The notes: generated by a model from the sequence alone, not told the origin. A stretch of 6,132 nucleotides of DNA from Candidatus Saccharimonadota bacterium (GCA_900555425.1 UNSM01000039.1:1-6132); one strand, 5' to 3'. Numbered from the stretch's first letter, positions 1 through 6,132 are shown. A program made the numbers and translations.

Positions 1-215
1 TCCTTCAAATTGTCATAATCAATTCCACCAACCACAATTTTTCCAGAGCTTGGCTTTTCTTCCCTAGTCAAAAGCTTCAAAAGTGTCGACTTGCCAGCAC
101 CCGATGTACCAACAATAATCACAAATTCACCAGCGCCAACATGAATGCTTGCTCGATTCAGCGCCGGCTTGTTACTTTTTCCGTAGTTCTTCGTTACCCT
201 ATCTAACAGAATCAT
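1..215 (-). CDS. ftsE: ABC transporter ATP-binding protein, probably FtsE (N-terminal part, cut by window edge)
   Basis: Seventy-one codons from an ATG at 215-213 run off the left edge. The sequence opens MILLDRVTKNYG, the usual start of an ABC ATPase (A-loop aromatic Tyr11), and has a complete Walker A motif, GTSGAGKST, at residues 36-44. The stretch EKPSSGKIVVGG (53-64) is the typical strand after the P-loop. FtsE is the ATPase of the FtsEX complex, which acts at the inner face of the membrane and uses ATP to activate peptidoglycan hydrolases during division. The name rests on family resemblance plus position: ftsE directly after prfB and ahead of ftsX is a common order in Gram-positive-like genomes. 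The Walker B, signature motif and ftsX lie outside the window, so another ABC ATPase cannot be excluded. It starts 20 bp after the prfB stop but has its own extended -10 sequence 7 nt before the ATG. Confidence 0.8.
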   Translation of the reverse strand, partial: MILLDRVTKNYGKSNKPALNRASIHVGAGEFVIIVGTSGAGKSTLLKLLTREEKPSSGKIVVGGIDYDNLK

Positions 216-222
216 TAATAGT

Positions 223-231
223 ATTATACCA
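223..231 (-). promoter_or_regulatory. Extended -10 promoter element of ftsE, predicted leaderless
   Basis: On the minus strand the bases read TGG-TATAAT, a perfect extended -10 hexamer, with 7 nt (ACTATTA) between it and the ftsE ATG. Seventeen nt further upstream the hexamer TTCTAA (251-246) is only a weak -35 match and lies within the last codons of prfB. Transcription would start within about one base of the start codon, leaving no room for a ribosome binding site. Confidence 0.7.
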
Positions 232-235
232 TAAG

Positions 236-1327
236 CTAAATATTTTTAGAATTAGCATTTTGTTCTAAATATGCCGTGATAAATTCGTCAATATCGCCAT
301 CCAAAACACCTTGAGCGTTGCGGTTTTCGTGCTTTGTGCGCGTATCTTTAACTAACGTATACGGATGCAAAACGTAATTTCTAATTTGGCTACCCCAGTT
401 TGCCGATTCACCAGCCCTGAGATCCGACAAAGTTTCGGCGTGTTGCTCTAATTTCATCGCTAGCAATTTTGACCGCAAAATCTTCAGCGCCGTTTCTTTA
501 TTCTGAATCTGCGAGCGCTCATTCTGAATAGCCACCGTAATTCCCGTCGGCTCATGCGTCACTCGAACCGCCGAATCCGTCGTATTCACGCCTTGACCGC
601 CCTTGCCGCCCGAACGATAGACATCAATTCTTAAATCATTCGGGTCAATTGATATTTCATCGGGCGCGTCAATTTTTGGCAAAACCTCGACAAGCGCAAA
701 ACTAGTTTGGCGCAAATTGTCCGCATTAAACGGACTTAATCGCACCAAACGATGCACGCCATTTTCCGACCGCAATTTTCCATAAGCAAAAGATCCAGAA
801 ATCTCCAAAACGACCGTTTTAATTCCAGCGTCGTCATTTGTCGAGCGCTCCAGTGTATCAACCTTCATTCCAGATTTTTCCGCCCAGCGCAAATACATTC
901 GCTCCAACATCGCCGCAAAATCCTGAGCGTCCAGTCCACCAACTCCAGCAGAAATGCGCATAATTGCCGAACGATTGTCATATTCGCCATAGAATAACAA
1001 ATCGGTTTTATGCCTATCAAAACTCTTCTCAATCGCCGCAACTTGCGCCTGAAACTCTGGCAATAAATCGTCATCGCCAAGCTCCATCAGCTCCACCATA
1101 TCACCAACCTGCACCGTCAAAGTCTGCCAAGGCTCGACGGTCTGACGAAGGCTGGCGGCTTGTTTCGTTAATTCTTGGGCGTAATCAGGATTATTCCAAA
1201 TTTCTGGCTGGTTTAATTGATCATCCAGTCCCGCCAATTTCTGCTCCAAATCAGAGAACTTCAGCGCTTTTTTAGCCTGTTCAATTTCTTTTTCTAATTC
1301 ACCAATTTTCTTTTTTAGCGGTTGCAT
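236..1327 (-). CDS. prfB: Peptide chain release factor 2 (RF2)
   Basis: RF2 recognises UAA and UGA stop codons and triggers peptide release on the ribosome. The 363-residue product is of normal length. An N-terminal coiled helical region (about 1-100) is followed by the core with RISAGVGGLDAQD (about 124-136), the RF2-specific stop-reading tripeptide SPF at 198-200, and the peptidyl-transferase motif GGQ at 243-245 within RSGGKGGQGVNTTDSAVR. I chose the ATG at 1327: it is the first ATG, the protein then starts MQPLKKKIGELEKE, and a -10 element ends 7 nt before it. The frame stays open to a TTG at 1351, but those eight extra codons translate the promoter itself. Many bacteria regulate prfB with a programmed +1 frameshift at an early in-frame UGA; here the frame is continuous. 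The residue after GGQ is Gly where His or Ser is commoner. The stop is TAG, which RF2 itself does not read. Confidence 0.96.
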   Translation of the reverse strand: MQPLKKKIGELEKEIEQAKKALKFSDLEQKLAGLDDQLNQPEIWNNPDYAQELTKQAASLRQTVEPWQTLTVQVGDMVELMELGDDDLLPEFQAQVAAIEKSFDRHKTDLLFYGEYDNRSAIMRISAGVGGLDAQDFAAMLERMYLRWAEKSGMKVDTLERSTNDDAGIKTVVLEISGSFAYGKLRSENGVHRLVRLSPFNADNLRQTSFALVEVLPKIDAPDEISIDPNDLRIDVYRSGGKGGQGVNTTDSAVRVTHEPTGITVAIQNERSQIQNKETALKILRSKLLAMKLEQHAETLSDLRAGESANWGSQIRNYVLHPYTLVKDTRTKHENRNAQGVLDGDIDEFITAYLEQNANSKNI

Positions 1328-1334
1328 ATATTTT

Positions 1335-1343
1335 ATTGTACCA
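1335..1343 (-). promoter_or_regulatory. Extended -10 promoter element of prfB, predicted leaderless
   Basis: Read on the minus strand this is TGG-TACAAT, with 7 nt (AAAATAT) before the prfB ATG at 1327. The hexamer 17 nt upstream, GAGAAT (1363-1358), is a poor -35, so the TG extension probably carries recognition. It lies inside the hpt promoter spacer, so the two divergent promoters interleave. No Shine-Dalgarno sequence fits between the element and the ATG. Confidence 0.7.
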
Positions 1344-1344
1344 T

Positions 1345-1372
1345 TTTTCAACGCTCAATTCTCTGTTAAAAT
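1345..1372 (+). promoter_or_regulatory. Promoter of hpt (-35 TTTTCA, extended -10 TGT-TAAAAT), predicted leaderless
   Basis: TTTTCA at 1345-1350 matches four of six -35 consensus positions. A 16-nt spacer follows, ending in the TG extension (1364-1366), then TAAAAT at 1367-1372. Only six nt (AAAAAG) separate the -10 from the ATG at 1379, which puts the expected transcription start on the A of the start codon. The whole prfB-hpt gap is 51 bp and holds both promoters back to back. Confidence 0.72.
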
Positions 1373-1378
1373 AAAAAG

Positions 1379-1918
1379 ATGGATAAAGATATTGAGAAAA
1401 TTCTATTTACAAACGAAGAAATAAAAACGGCAGTTCAGAAACTTGGGAAAAAATTGACCGAGGATTATCACGATAAAAATCCTGTCGTCGTGGGTATTTT
1501 ACGCGGCGCGGCGCCGTTTATGATCGACTTGATACAAGCGATGGATTGCTATATGGAAATTGATTTCATGGCGGTTTCCAGCTACGGCGACGACACAAAA
1601 TCTTCTGGATCTGTAAAAATCATCAAAGATTTGGATACCGACGTGACGGATAGGCACGTGTTGATAGTTGAGGACATAATTGACAGTGGTCGAACCGCCC
1701 AAGCGCTAAGAGAATTATTTGCCGCAAAAAATGCTGCGTCGGTAAAAATATGTTCACTATTAGACAAACCAGCACGGCGCGAAGTTGACGCAAAAGCCGA
1801 CTACGTAGGTATTGATACGCCGAATGAATTTGTCGTTGGCTATGGTCTGGATTTTCGCCAGCAATATCGCAACTTGCCATACATCGGCGTCTTAAAACCA
1901 GAAGTCTATCAAGATTAA
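1379..1918 (+). CDS. hpt: Hypoxanthine (guanine) phosphoribosyltransferase
   Basis: This 179-residue protein has the full length of bacterial HPRT, a soluble enzyme that joins hypoxanthine or guanine to PRPP to give IMP or GMP (purine salvage). Visible signatures are the PPi-loop segment GILRGAAPF (39-47), the flexible-loop [11 protein letters not shown] (67-77), the PRPP-binding motif [13 protein letters not shown] (94-106) with its two acidic residues, the purine-contacting LLDKPARR (127-134, Lys130), and the C-terminal VGYGLDF (153-159) followed by a typical [13 protein letters not shown] ending. Preference between hypoxanthine and guanine cannot be told from sequence. It is the only plus-strand gene here. 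It diverges from prfB across 51 bp and converges on murD, with which it overlaps by four bases so that one TTAA supplies both stops. I see no rho-independent terminator after it. A salvage enzyme would suit an organism with little de novo purine synthesis, but that is inference. Confidence 0.95.
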   Translation: MDKDIEKILFTNEEIKTAVQKLGKKLTEDYHDKNPVVVGILRGAAPFMIDLIQAMDCYMEIDFMAVSSYGDDTKSSGSVKIIKDLDTDVTDRHVLIVEDIIDSGRTAQALRELFAAKNAASVKICSLLDKPARREVDAKADYVGIDTPNEFVVGYGLDFRQQYRNLPYIGVLKPEVYQD

Positions 1919-3159
1919 AGCTCTTCTACGGCGGCGACAAATTGCTCGCCACGATCAGAATAGCTCTTAAACATATCAAAGCTGGCAGCCGCTGGGCTAA
2001 GAATCACCACGTCGCCAGATTGCGCTTTATTTTTGGCTGATTTGACAACTTCTTTCATTCCTGCCATATTCAATTGGACAATTTCGCAATCAATTTTTTC
2101 TTCCCTTAAAACTTCCCTAATTTCATCAGCGTTAGCGCCATTGATAATTACCAGCCGCACGTTTTGTCGGTCAATTTCTTTTGCTAGTTCAGAATAATCC
2201 GCGCCTTTATCCGATCCGCCCAAAATCAAAATTTTCGGCTCCGCAAAAGCTTTTAATGCCGCAATCGCACTGCCCGGAGTTGTCGAAATACTATCATCGT
2301 AATATTTCACACCGTATTTTTCAGCAACAAACTTCAATCGATGCGGTAACCCCGTAAACTCGCTAAGCCCCCTCTTTATCTCATCATCCGACACGTTCGG
2401 CAAAATCGACTTTACAGCCAATATCGCTGCGCAAGCATTGTCAATATTATGTTTCCCCGGCAAGTGAATCGCAGAAGTTATATCGTCCGAAAGAGCAAAT
2501 GGATATTCCTTTTTCTGCGCCAAACTCGCATCTGCAATCGACGAACTAAACTCATTTTGAGAATTATAGACAACATAATCGTCCGCGGTTTGAGACTTGG
2601 CAATATTCGCCTTTGCCGCCAAATAATCATTAAAATCAGCGTGGACGTTCAAGTGGTCAGGTTCAATCATCAGCACCACGGCAACGTGCGGAGATTTCTG
2701 CAAATCCCACAATTGAAAACTGGACAATTCGTAAACGACAATGTCATTTTTCTCAATTTTCGGCAAAATATCCAAAGCTGGCACGCCGATATTTCCCACC
2801 AGATGAACGGTTTTATCTACCGCATGCAAAATCGACGAGATAAAACTGCACGTCGTCCCCTTGCCTTTTGTGCCAGTCACGCCAATTATAGTCGCTGGGC
2901 AATTGGCAAAAAATTCATTAGTAGATGACCAAATTTGACCGCTAGTCTTTATCTTTTTTGGCGGAAGACTTGGAGACCTAACAATTAAATCCGCGTTATC
3001 CAGCCCCGAAAATCCCGTCCGATAAGCCACATTTTCCGGCAAATTATCTACTTTTTCACGCTCATCCGCCACCAAAAAATCAGCTTCCGGAAACTTCTCC
3101 CGAAAATACCGCAAATTAGATTGGCCTTCAACACCAAAACCAGCAATGACAATTTTCAT
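1915..3159 (-). CDS. murD: UDP-N-acetylmuramoyl-L-alanine--D-glutamate ligase
   Basis: MurD is a cytoplasmic, ATP-dependent Mur ligase that adds D-glutamate to UDP-MurNAc-L-alanine in peptidoglycan precursor synthesis. The 414 residues show the three-domain order: an N-terminal Rossmann-like UDP-binding domain (GFGVEGQSN, 7-15; RSPSLPP, 61-67), a central ATPase domain with P-loop [11 protein letters not shown] (93-103), VGNIGVPAL (121-129), YELSSFQL (143-150), and a lysine in YLAAK (Lys183) at the position usually carbamylated, then a C-terminal domain from HRLKF (273-277) with LGGSDKGAD (313-321) and [10 protein letters not shown] (388-397). The segment DDSISTTP (288-295) replaces the NDSKATN of the E. 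coli enzyme, and AAASFD replaces ACAS(F/L)D; both look like lineage variation. The ATG at 3159 is 36 bp after the peptidase stop and has its own extended -10 element six nt upstream. The TAA stop is embedded in the TTAA shared with hpt. Confidence 0.95.
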   Translation of the reverse strand: MKIVIAGFGVEGQSNLRYFREKFPEADFLVADEREKVDNLPENVAYRTGFSGLDNADLIVRSPSLPPKKIKTSGQIWSSTNEFFANCPATIIGVTGTKGKGTTCSFISSILHAVDKTVHLVGNIGVPALDILPKIEKNDIVVYELSSFQLWDLQKSPHVAVVLMIEPDHLNVHADFNDYLAAKANIAKSQTADDYVVYNSQNEFSSSIADASLAQKKEYPFALSDDITSAIHLPGKHNIDNACAAILAVKSILPNVSDDEIKRGLSEFTGLPHRLKFVAEKYGVKYYDDSISTTPGSAIAALKAFAEPKILILGGSDKGADYSELAKEIDRQNVRLVIINGANADEIREVLREEKIDCEIVQLNMAGMKEVVKSAKNKAQSGDVVILSPAAASFDMFKSYSDRGEQFVAAVEEL

Positions 3160-3165
3160 AACCTG

Positions 3166-3174
3166 ATTATATCA
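3166..3174 (-). promoter_or_regulatory. Extended -10 promoter element of murD, predicted leaderless
   Basis: On the minus strand the bases read TGA-TATAAT, a perfect consensus hexamer with TG extension. Six nt (CAGGTT) separate it from the murD ATG. The AGG in that spacer resembles a Shine-Dalgarno core, but it would lie upstream of the predicted transcription start. The -35 position (GTGTAA or TGTAAT, at 3194-3188) is weak. The element lies in the 36-bp gap after the peptidase gene. Confidence 0.72.
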
Positions 3175-3195
3175 CGGGCAATTTACGATTACACC

Positions 3196-4473
3196 CTAGA
3201 ACAGCTTGTCGAGCTTATCGTACAGCTTTGTTAATAGCTCTTTTTCTTCCGAAGTAACTGCCGCCAGCGTCCACGTGTTGGATGCAAAAAATTGACGAGC
3301 CGTTTCAATCAACTGATCAGGAGTTACCGCCAAAATAGAATCTGGAACGGCGGCATAATCTCTCACGAAATCATCAGCAAAATATCGTCCTACGTAAAAA
3401 TTACTTACTTGCCCAACAGTCTGAGCGCCCATTTGATAACGACCCAACGAATATGACTTCACACTTTCCAAATCCTCTTCGGAAATAGATCCAGCCAAAA
3501 CTTTCTTCAACTCTCTCACGATAATATCAAAGAGCTTTTCTGCGGTTTCGACATTTACTTGTCCGCCAAAATCCCAAGCCGAATCGTAAAAACCAATCGA
3601 TGTATCACTAAAAATACCGTATGCCAAGCCTTTTTTACGAGCCGCTCCAAAAATCCTCGAGCTCATCGTGCCGGTCAGAATGTGGTTCAATGCGTTCATA
3701 GCCGTGACTTCTTCATCGCTTAACTCGCGCGGAATCATCATCGACCAGCCAAACGTCAAATTCGTCGCCTCTTTTCTTCTAACCAACACAGGATTAGCCC
3801 TACGCGGCTCATCGCGCGGAATAACGAATCGCTCGCCCGTCTCTAACTGCCAACCCTCAAGGTGTTCTTTAATAGCCGCTTTTCGTCCAGCCATTTTTCC
3901 AGCCACCACAAACCGCATATTCTTCAAAGTATGTGTTCGCTTGTGATGATTTTTAATGTCTTTCAGTTCAATATTAGCAATTGTTTTTAGGCGCTGATTG
4001 TACGTCAAAATATCTTCACCCAGCGCCTGCTGAATGCGCGGCCACATCACACGGTTGTGATTATTAAGATAACCAGTCAATTCAGAGCGAACATTACCCT
4101 TTTCCGCCTCAAGCTCATCAGCGTTGAATCGCGGAGTTGTAATAGCCAACCTCTGAAGCTCCAAAATCCTGTCCCACTCAAAATCCGCACAAATCGCTTC
4201 ATAAACCATTGAATAGTCGGAAGTGTAAGCGTTGTGATAAGCGCCGTTTTTGGTAAATTCCTGCTCATAATTGTGCTCCGAACGAAACTTTTCATTCGCA
4301 CCGAACGCCATATGCTCCATAATGTGAGCTGTTTCGTAAATGTCTTTATTCAGAACGTAGCGATTTCCCGCCCTGAATTGCACCTGAAAACTCATCACCG
4401 TAGCATCTGGAACGTCAATCAACAAGCCGCGCGCACCATTCTTCAGTCTAATTTCCTCAACTGTATGTTTCAT
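3196..4473 (-). CDS. M16-family (insulinase/pitrilysin-like) zinc metallopeptidase
   Basis: This 425-residue protein has the inverted zinc motif HxxEH at residues 50-54 (HIMEHMAFG). The third zinc ligand is the expected glutamate 76 residues after the motif, Glu131 in NVRSEL (127-132), so the active site looks intact. The N-terminal M16 domain covers about 1-190 and the inactive-type M16_C half about 200-400, including LAYGIFSDTSIGFYDS and GRYFADDF. The length fits the short M16B/processing-protease type, which usually works as a dimer forming a closed chamber that degrades or trims peptides. I see no signal peptide or membrane segment, so it is probably cytoplasmic; the substrate is unknown. 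It starts 15 bp after the secA stop, has no -10 element of its own, and was probably transcribed with secA. A degenerate AGAGA and an AGG precede its ATG. The link with SecA invites the guess that it handles signal peptides or export substrates, which the sequence does not prove. The stop is TAG. Confidence 0.9.
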   Translation of the reverse strand: MKHTVEEIRLKNGARGLLIDVPDATVMSFQVQFRAGNRYVLNKDIYETAHIMEHMAFGANEKFRSEHNYEQEFTKNGAYHNAYTSDYSMVYEAICADFEWDRILELQRLAITTPRFNADELEAEKGNVRSELTGYLNNHNRVMWPRIQQALGEDILTYNQRLKTIANIELKDIKNHHKRTHTLKNMRFVVAGKMAGRKAAIKEHLEGWQLETGERFVIPRDEPRRANPVLVRRKEATNLTFGWSMMIPRELSDEEVTAMNALNHILTGTMSSRIFGAARKKGLAYGIFSDTSIGFYDSAWDFGGQVNVETAEKLFDIIVRELKKVLAGSISEEDLESVKSYSLGRYQMGAQTVGQVSNFYVGRYFADDFVRDYAAVPDSILAVTPDQLIETARQFFASNTWTLAAVTSEEKELLTKLYDKLDKLF

Positions 4474-4488
4474 TGCCTAATTCTCTGA
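4474..4488 (-). promoter_or_regulatory. secA-peptidase intergenic gap with weak Shine-Dalgarno-like bases
   Basis: The 15-nt gap holds AGAGA (4486-4482), nine to ten nt before the ATG, and AGG (4478-4476), only two nt before it. Neither is a strong ribosome binding site. There is no TATAAT-like element here, in contrast to the starts of murD, prfB, ftsE and hpt, which supports cotranscription of the peptidase with secA. Confidence 0.4.
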
Positions 4489-4584
4489 TTATTTACGATT
4501 TTTCTTACGGTTCTGTCGCTGAGCCTTTTTCTTCTTTCGAGCTTGATTCTTCGCACGATTTGATTCCGCGCTAGTCTTGCCCTT
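4489..4584 (-). other. Lysine/arginine-rich C-terminal tail of SecA
   Basis: The last 32 codons of secA encode an almost uninterrupted series of Lys, Arg, Gln and Asn, including a run of four lysines in ARKKKKAQ. This replaces the usual linker and CxC-type zinc-binding domain. No cysteine occurs in the tail. A membrane-phospholipid, RNA or ribosome contact is possible, but this is inference from charge alone. Confidence 0.6.
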
Positions 4585-6132
4585 TTTCACAGAGAAGTCA
4601 TCGTCGCGATTTTCCTCGCCCGAACCAATTTCATTTACGCCACGCTCAACGGCATTTTCCGCCAACCTAGTTAGCTCGGTGTCATATTCGTCGTCTTGAG
4701 ATTGACGAACTGTAGCGTCGGCTTTATGAATATTAAATATCGTTGCCAGAACTTCATCGCGAAGATTAGCCTGTAAACTCTCGAACAACTTCTGGGATTC
4801 TGATCGATATTCCACCAAAGGATCACGCTGCCCAACACTTCGCCAGTGAATTCCCTCGCGCAAATGTTGCATATTTTCCAAATGTTGCATCCACAATGTG
4901 TCCAACACCGCCATGTAAACTTCGCGCTCAACTCCGCGCAAATCATCAGCGCCAATCTCACGCTCTTTCTCCGCGTAAGCTTCTTCAGCCAGCTCCAGCG
5001 CCTTCTCATAGCGCAAACGATCTTTCTTTTCCTTACCAACCTTTTCAATTTTTTCCTTATCAACCGGGAAAATAACCGAGAAATCCTCGACAAACTTTGG
5101 ATTATTCTTTGATGGAAGAGTTGTCAATTCGTGAACTTTAGCTCGCAATAATCGCTCAATTTCTGGCTTAATATTATCGCCTTCCAAAATCCTACGTCGC
5201 ATAACATAAACGACGCGACGATGACGGTTAATCACATTGTCGTATTGAACAACATTTTTGCGCGTATCAAAGTTATAGCCTTCAACTCGCTTCTGTGCCG
5301 CTTCCAATGTTTTCGATACGGCGCGAGTTCTGATTGGCGTATCATCATCAACGCCCAGCCTATCCATCAACGACGCAATTCGCTCACCCTGGAAAATTCG
5401 CATCAAATCATCTTCGGTCGAAACATAAAACTGAGTCTCGCCTGGATCGCCCTGGCGTCCGCCACGACCGCGCAACTGATTGTCAATTCGGCGTGATTCG
5501 TGTCGCTCTGAACCGATAACAACCAATCCACCAAGCTCCTTGACACCCTCGCCAAGCTTAATGTCCGTACCGCGACCAGCAATATTCGTAGCCAAAGTAA
5601 TCGCGCCTTTTTCGCCGGCTTTCGCAACAATCGCAGCCTCACGCTCATTGTTCTTGGCGTTCAAAATCTCAAATTTAATGCCTTCTTTTTCCAAATATTT
5701 GGCAATTTGCTCATTCTTTTCAATAGAACCAGAGCCAACCAAAACAGGACGACCCTGCTTGTGGTAATCTTTAATAGCCTCAGCGACAGCTTTAAGCTTG
5801 GCTTTTTCAGTCTTGAAAATCAAGTCTTCCTTATCCTCGCGAATAACTGGTTTGTTCGGTGGAATTTGGATAACATCAAGTGAATAAATTTGTTGGAACT
5901 CCTCAGCTTCGGTAAATGCCGTACCAGTCATACCGCTCAATTTATTGTACAAACGGAAATAATTCTGGAATGAAATTGTCGCCAAGGTCATACTCTCTTC
6001 CAGCACAGGAACGCCTTCTTTTGCCTCAATTGCCTGATGCAAACCTTCGTTGTAGCGGCGACCCTGCATCAAACGACCAGTGTGCTCGTCAACGATAATC
6101 ACCTCGCCGTCATTAGTTACGACGTAATCCTT
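4489..6132 (-). CDS. secA: Protein translocase ATPase SecA (C-terminal part, cut by window edge)
   Basis: SecA drives secretory proteins through the SecYEG channel by ATP hydrolysis. The visible 547 residues (numbered from the right edge) begin KDYVVTNDGEVIIVDEHTGR, late in the first nucleotide-binding domain, so roughly the first third of the protein is missing. They include GRRYNEGLHQAIEAKEGV (24-41), FQNYFRLYNKLSGMTGTA (55-72), helicase motif V TNIAGRGTD (182-190) and motif VI ERHESRRIDNQLRGRGGRQG (209-228), then the scaffold helix around NFDTRKNVVQYDNV and the two-helix region ending in MQHLREGIHWRSVGQRDPL. The spacing of motifs V and VI is compact, as in Bacillus SecA. Motif VI has GRGGRQGD where GRSGRQGD or GRAGRQGD is usual. 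The C-terminal cysteine zinc-binding tail that binds SecB and lipids is absent; an acidic stretch is followed by about 32 strongly basic residues (516-547). The TAA stop lies 15 bp before the M16 peptidase gene. Confidence 0.97.
   Translation of the reverse strand, partial: KDYVVTNDGEVIIVDEHTGRLMQGRRYNEGLHQAIEAKEGVPVLEESMTLATISFQNYFRLYNKLSGMTGTAFTEAEEFQQIYSLDVIQIPPNKPVIREDKEDLIFKTEKAKLKAVAEAIKDYHKQGRPVLVGSGSIEKNEQIAKYLEKEGIKFEILNAKNNEREAAIVAKAGEKGAITLATNIAGRGTDIKLGEGVKELGGLVVIGSERHESRRIDNQLRGRGGRQGDPGETQFYVSTEDDLMRIFQGERIASLMDRLGVDDDTPIRTRAVSKTLEAAQKRVEGYNFDTRKNVVQYDNVINRHRRVVYVMRRRILEGDNIKPEIERLLRAKVHELTTLPSKNNPKFVEDFSVIFPVDKEKIEKVGKEKKDRLRYEKALELAEEAYAEKEREIGADDLRGVEREVYMAVLDTLWMQHLENMQHLREGIHWRSVGQRDPLVEYRSESQKLFESLQANLRDEVLATIFNIHKADATVRQSQDDEYDTELTRLAENAVERGVNEIGSGEENRDDDFSVKKGKTSAESNRAKNQARKKKKAQRQNRKKNRK

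Noticed and set aside
964..1275. A 103-codon open frame on the plus strand.
   Set aside because: It is antisense to the N-terminal half of prfB, whose protein sequence is conserved. No recognisable product.
1245..1285. Possible programmed +1 frameshift in prfB, as in E. coli and Bacillus.
   Set aside because: The frame is open through the equivalent region (CTG AAG TTC TCT GAT). A TGA exists only out of frame, and no in-frame stop has to be bypassed.
1933..1950. Inverted repeat GGCGA...TCGCC just after the hpt stop, considered as a terminator.
   Set aside because: The stem has only five pairs with an eight-base loop, no U-run follows on either strand, and the bases encode the conserved MurD C-terminus.
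2449..2928. A 159-codon open frame on the plus strand.
   Set aside because: It lies wholly within murD on the opposite strand, has low-complexity Arg/Ile/Asn-rich composition, no domain I recognise and no promoter or ribosome binding site. MurD motifs explain the stretch.
1357..4487. The nonamer AATTCTCTG at 1357-1365 and 4479-4487, both in gaps before genes.
   Set aside because: It is short and A+T-rich, lies at different positions relative to the two start codons, and is missing from the murD and ftsE gaps.
3181..4500. Identical decamer ATTTACGATT at 3181-3190 and 4491-4500, considered as a repeated regulatory site.
   Set aside because: The second copy encodes the end of SecA and includes its stop codon. 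There is no dyad symmetry and no equivalent near prfB, hpt or ftsE, so chance is the simplest reading.
1..6132. Recoding of UGA as glycine (Gracilibacteria/Absconditabacteria code).
   Set aside because: All conserved genes read through under the standard code without internal UGA, and a complete RF2 is encoded.

Overview
The window is a compact, moderately A+T-rich stretch of a bacterial chromosome carrying only housekeeping genes. I see no mobile element, CRISPR array, tRNA, rRNA or long non-coding stretch. From the style (very short gaps, a SecA without the C-terminal zinc-binding tail, an RF2 of plain standard-code type, lone salvage and wall genes) I suspect a Patescibacteria/CPR lineage, most likely Saccharibacteria (TM7). 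That assignment is inference. Gracilibacteria and Absconditabacteria are unlikely, because a complete release factor 2 is encoded and no reading frame needs UGA as a sense codon.

Layout, right to left on the minus strand: the C-terminal two thirds of secA (4489 to the right edge), then 15 bp downstream an M16-family zinc metallopeptidase (3196-4473), murD (1915-3159), prfB (236-1327), and the first 71 codons of an ABC ATPase, probably ftsE (left edge to 215). Between murD and prfB one plus-strand gene, a hypoxanthine-type phosphoribosyltransferase (1379-1918), runs divergently from prfB and convergently into murD. The last two share a TTAA as both stop codons.

The genes cover protein export (secA), peptidoglycan precursor synthesis (murD), translation termination (prfB), septum-associated ABC signalling (ftsE) and purine salvage (hpt). 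Only secA and the peptidase look like an operon.

The most interesting signal is in the gaps. All four genes that must start their own transcript (hpt, murD, prfB, ftsE) have an extended -10 element, TGN-TAHAAT, ending exactly 6 or 7 nt before the ATG. This predicts that transcription starts at or within a base of the start codon, so the mRNAs would be leaderless. The same signal fixes the prfB start at 1327, not at a longer TTG start at 1351. The one gene without this promoter, the M16 peptidase, is also the one that sits immediately behind another gene and has a weak Shine-Dalgarno-like stretch. I found no new gene system beyond this.
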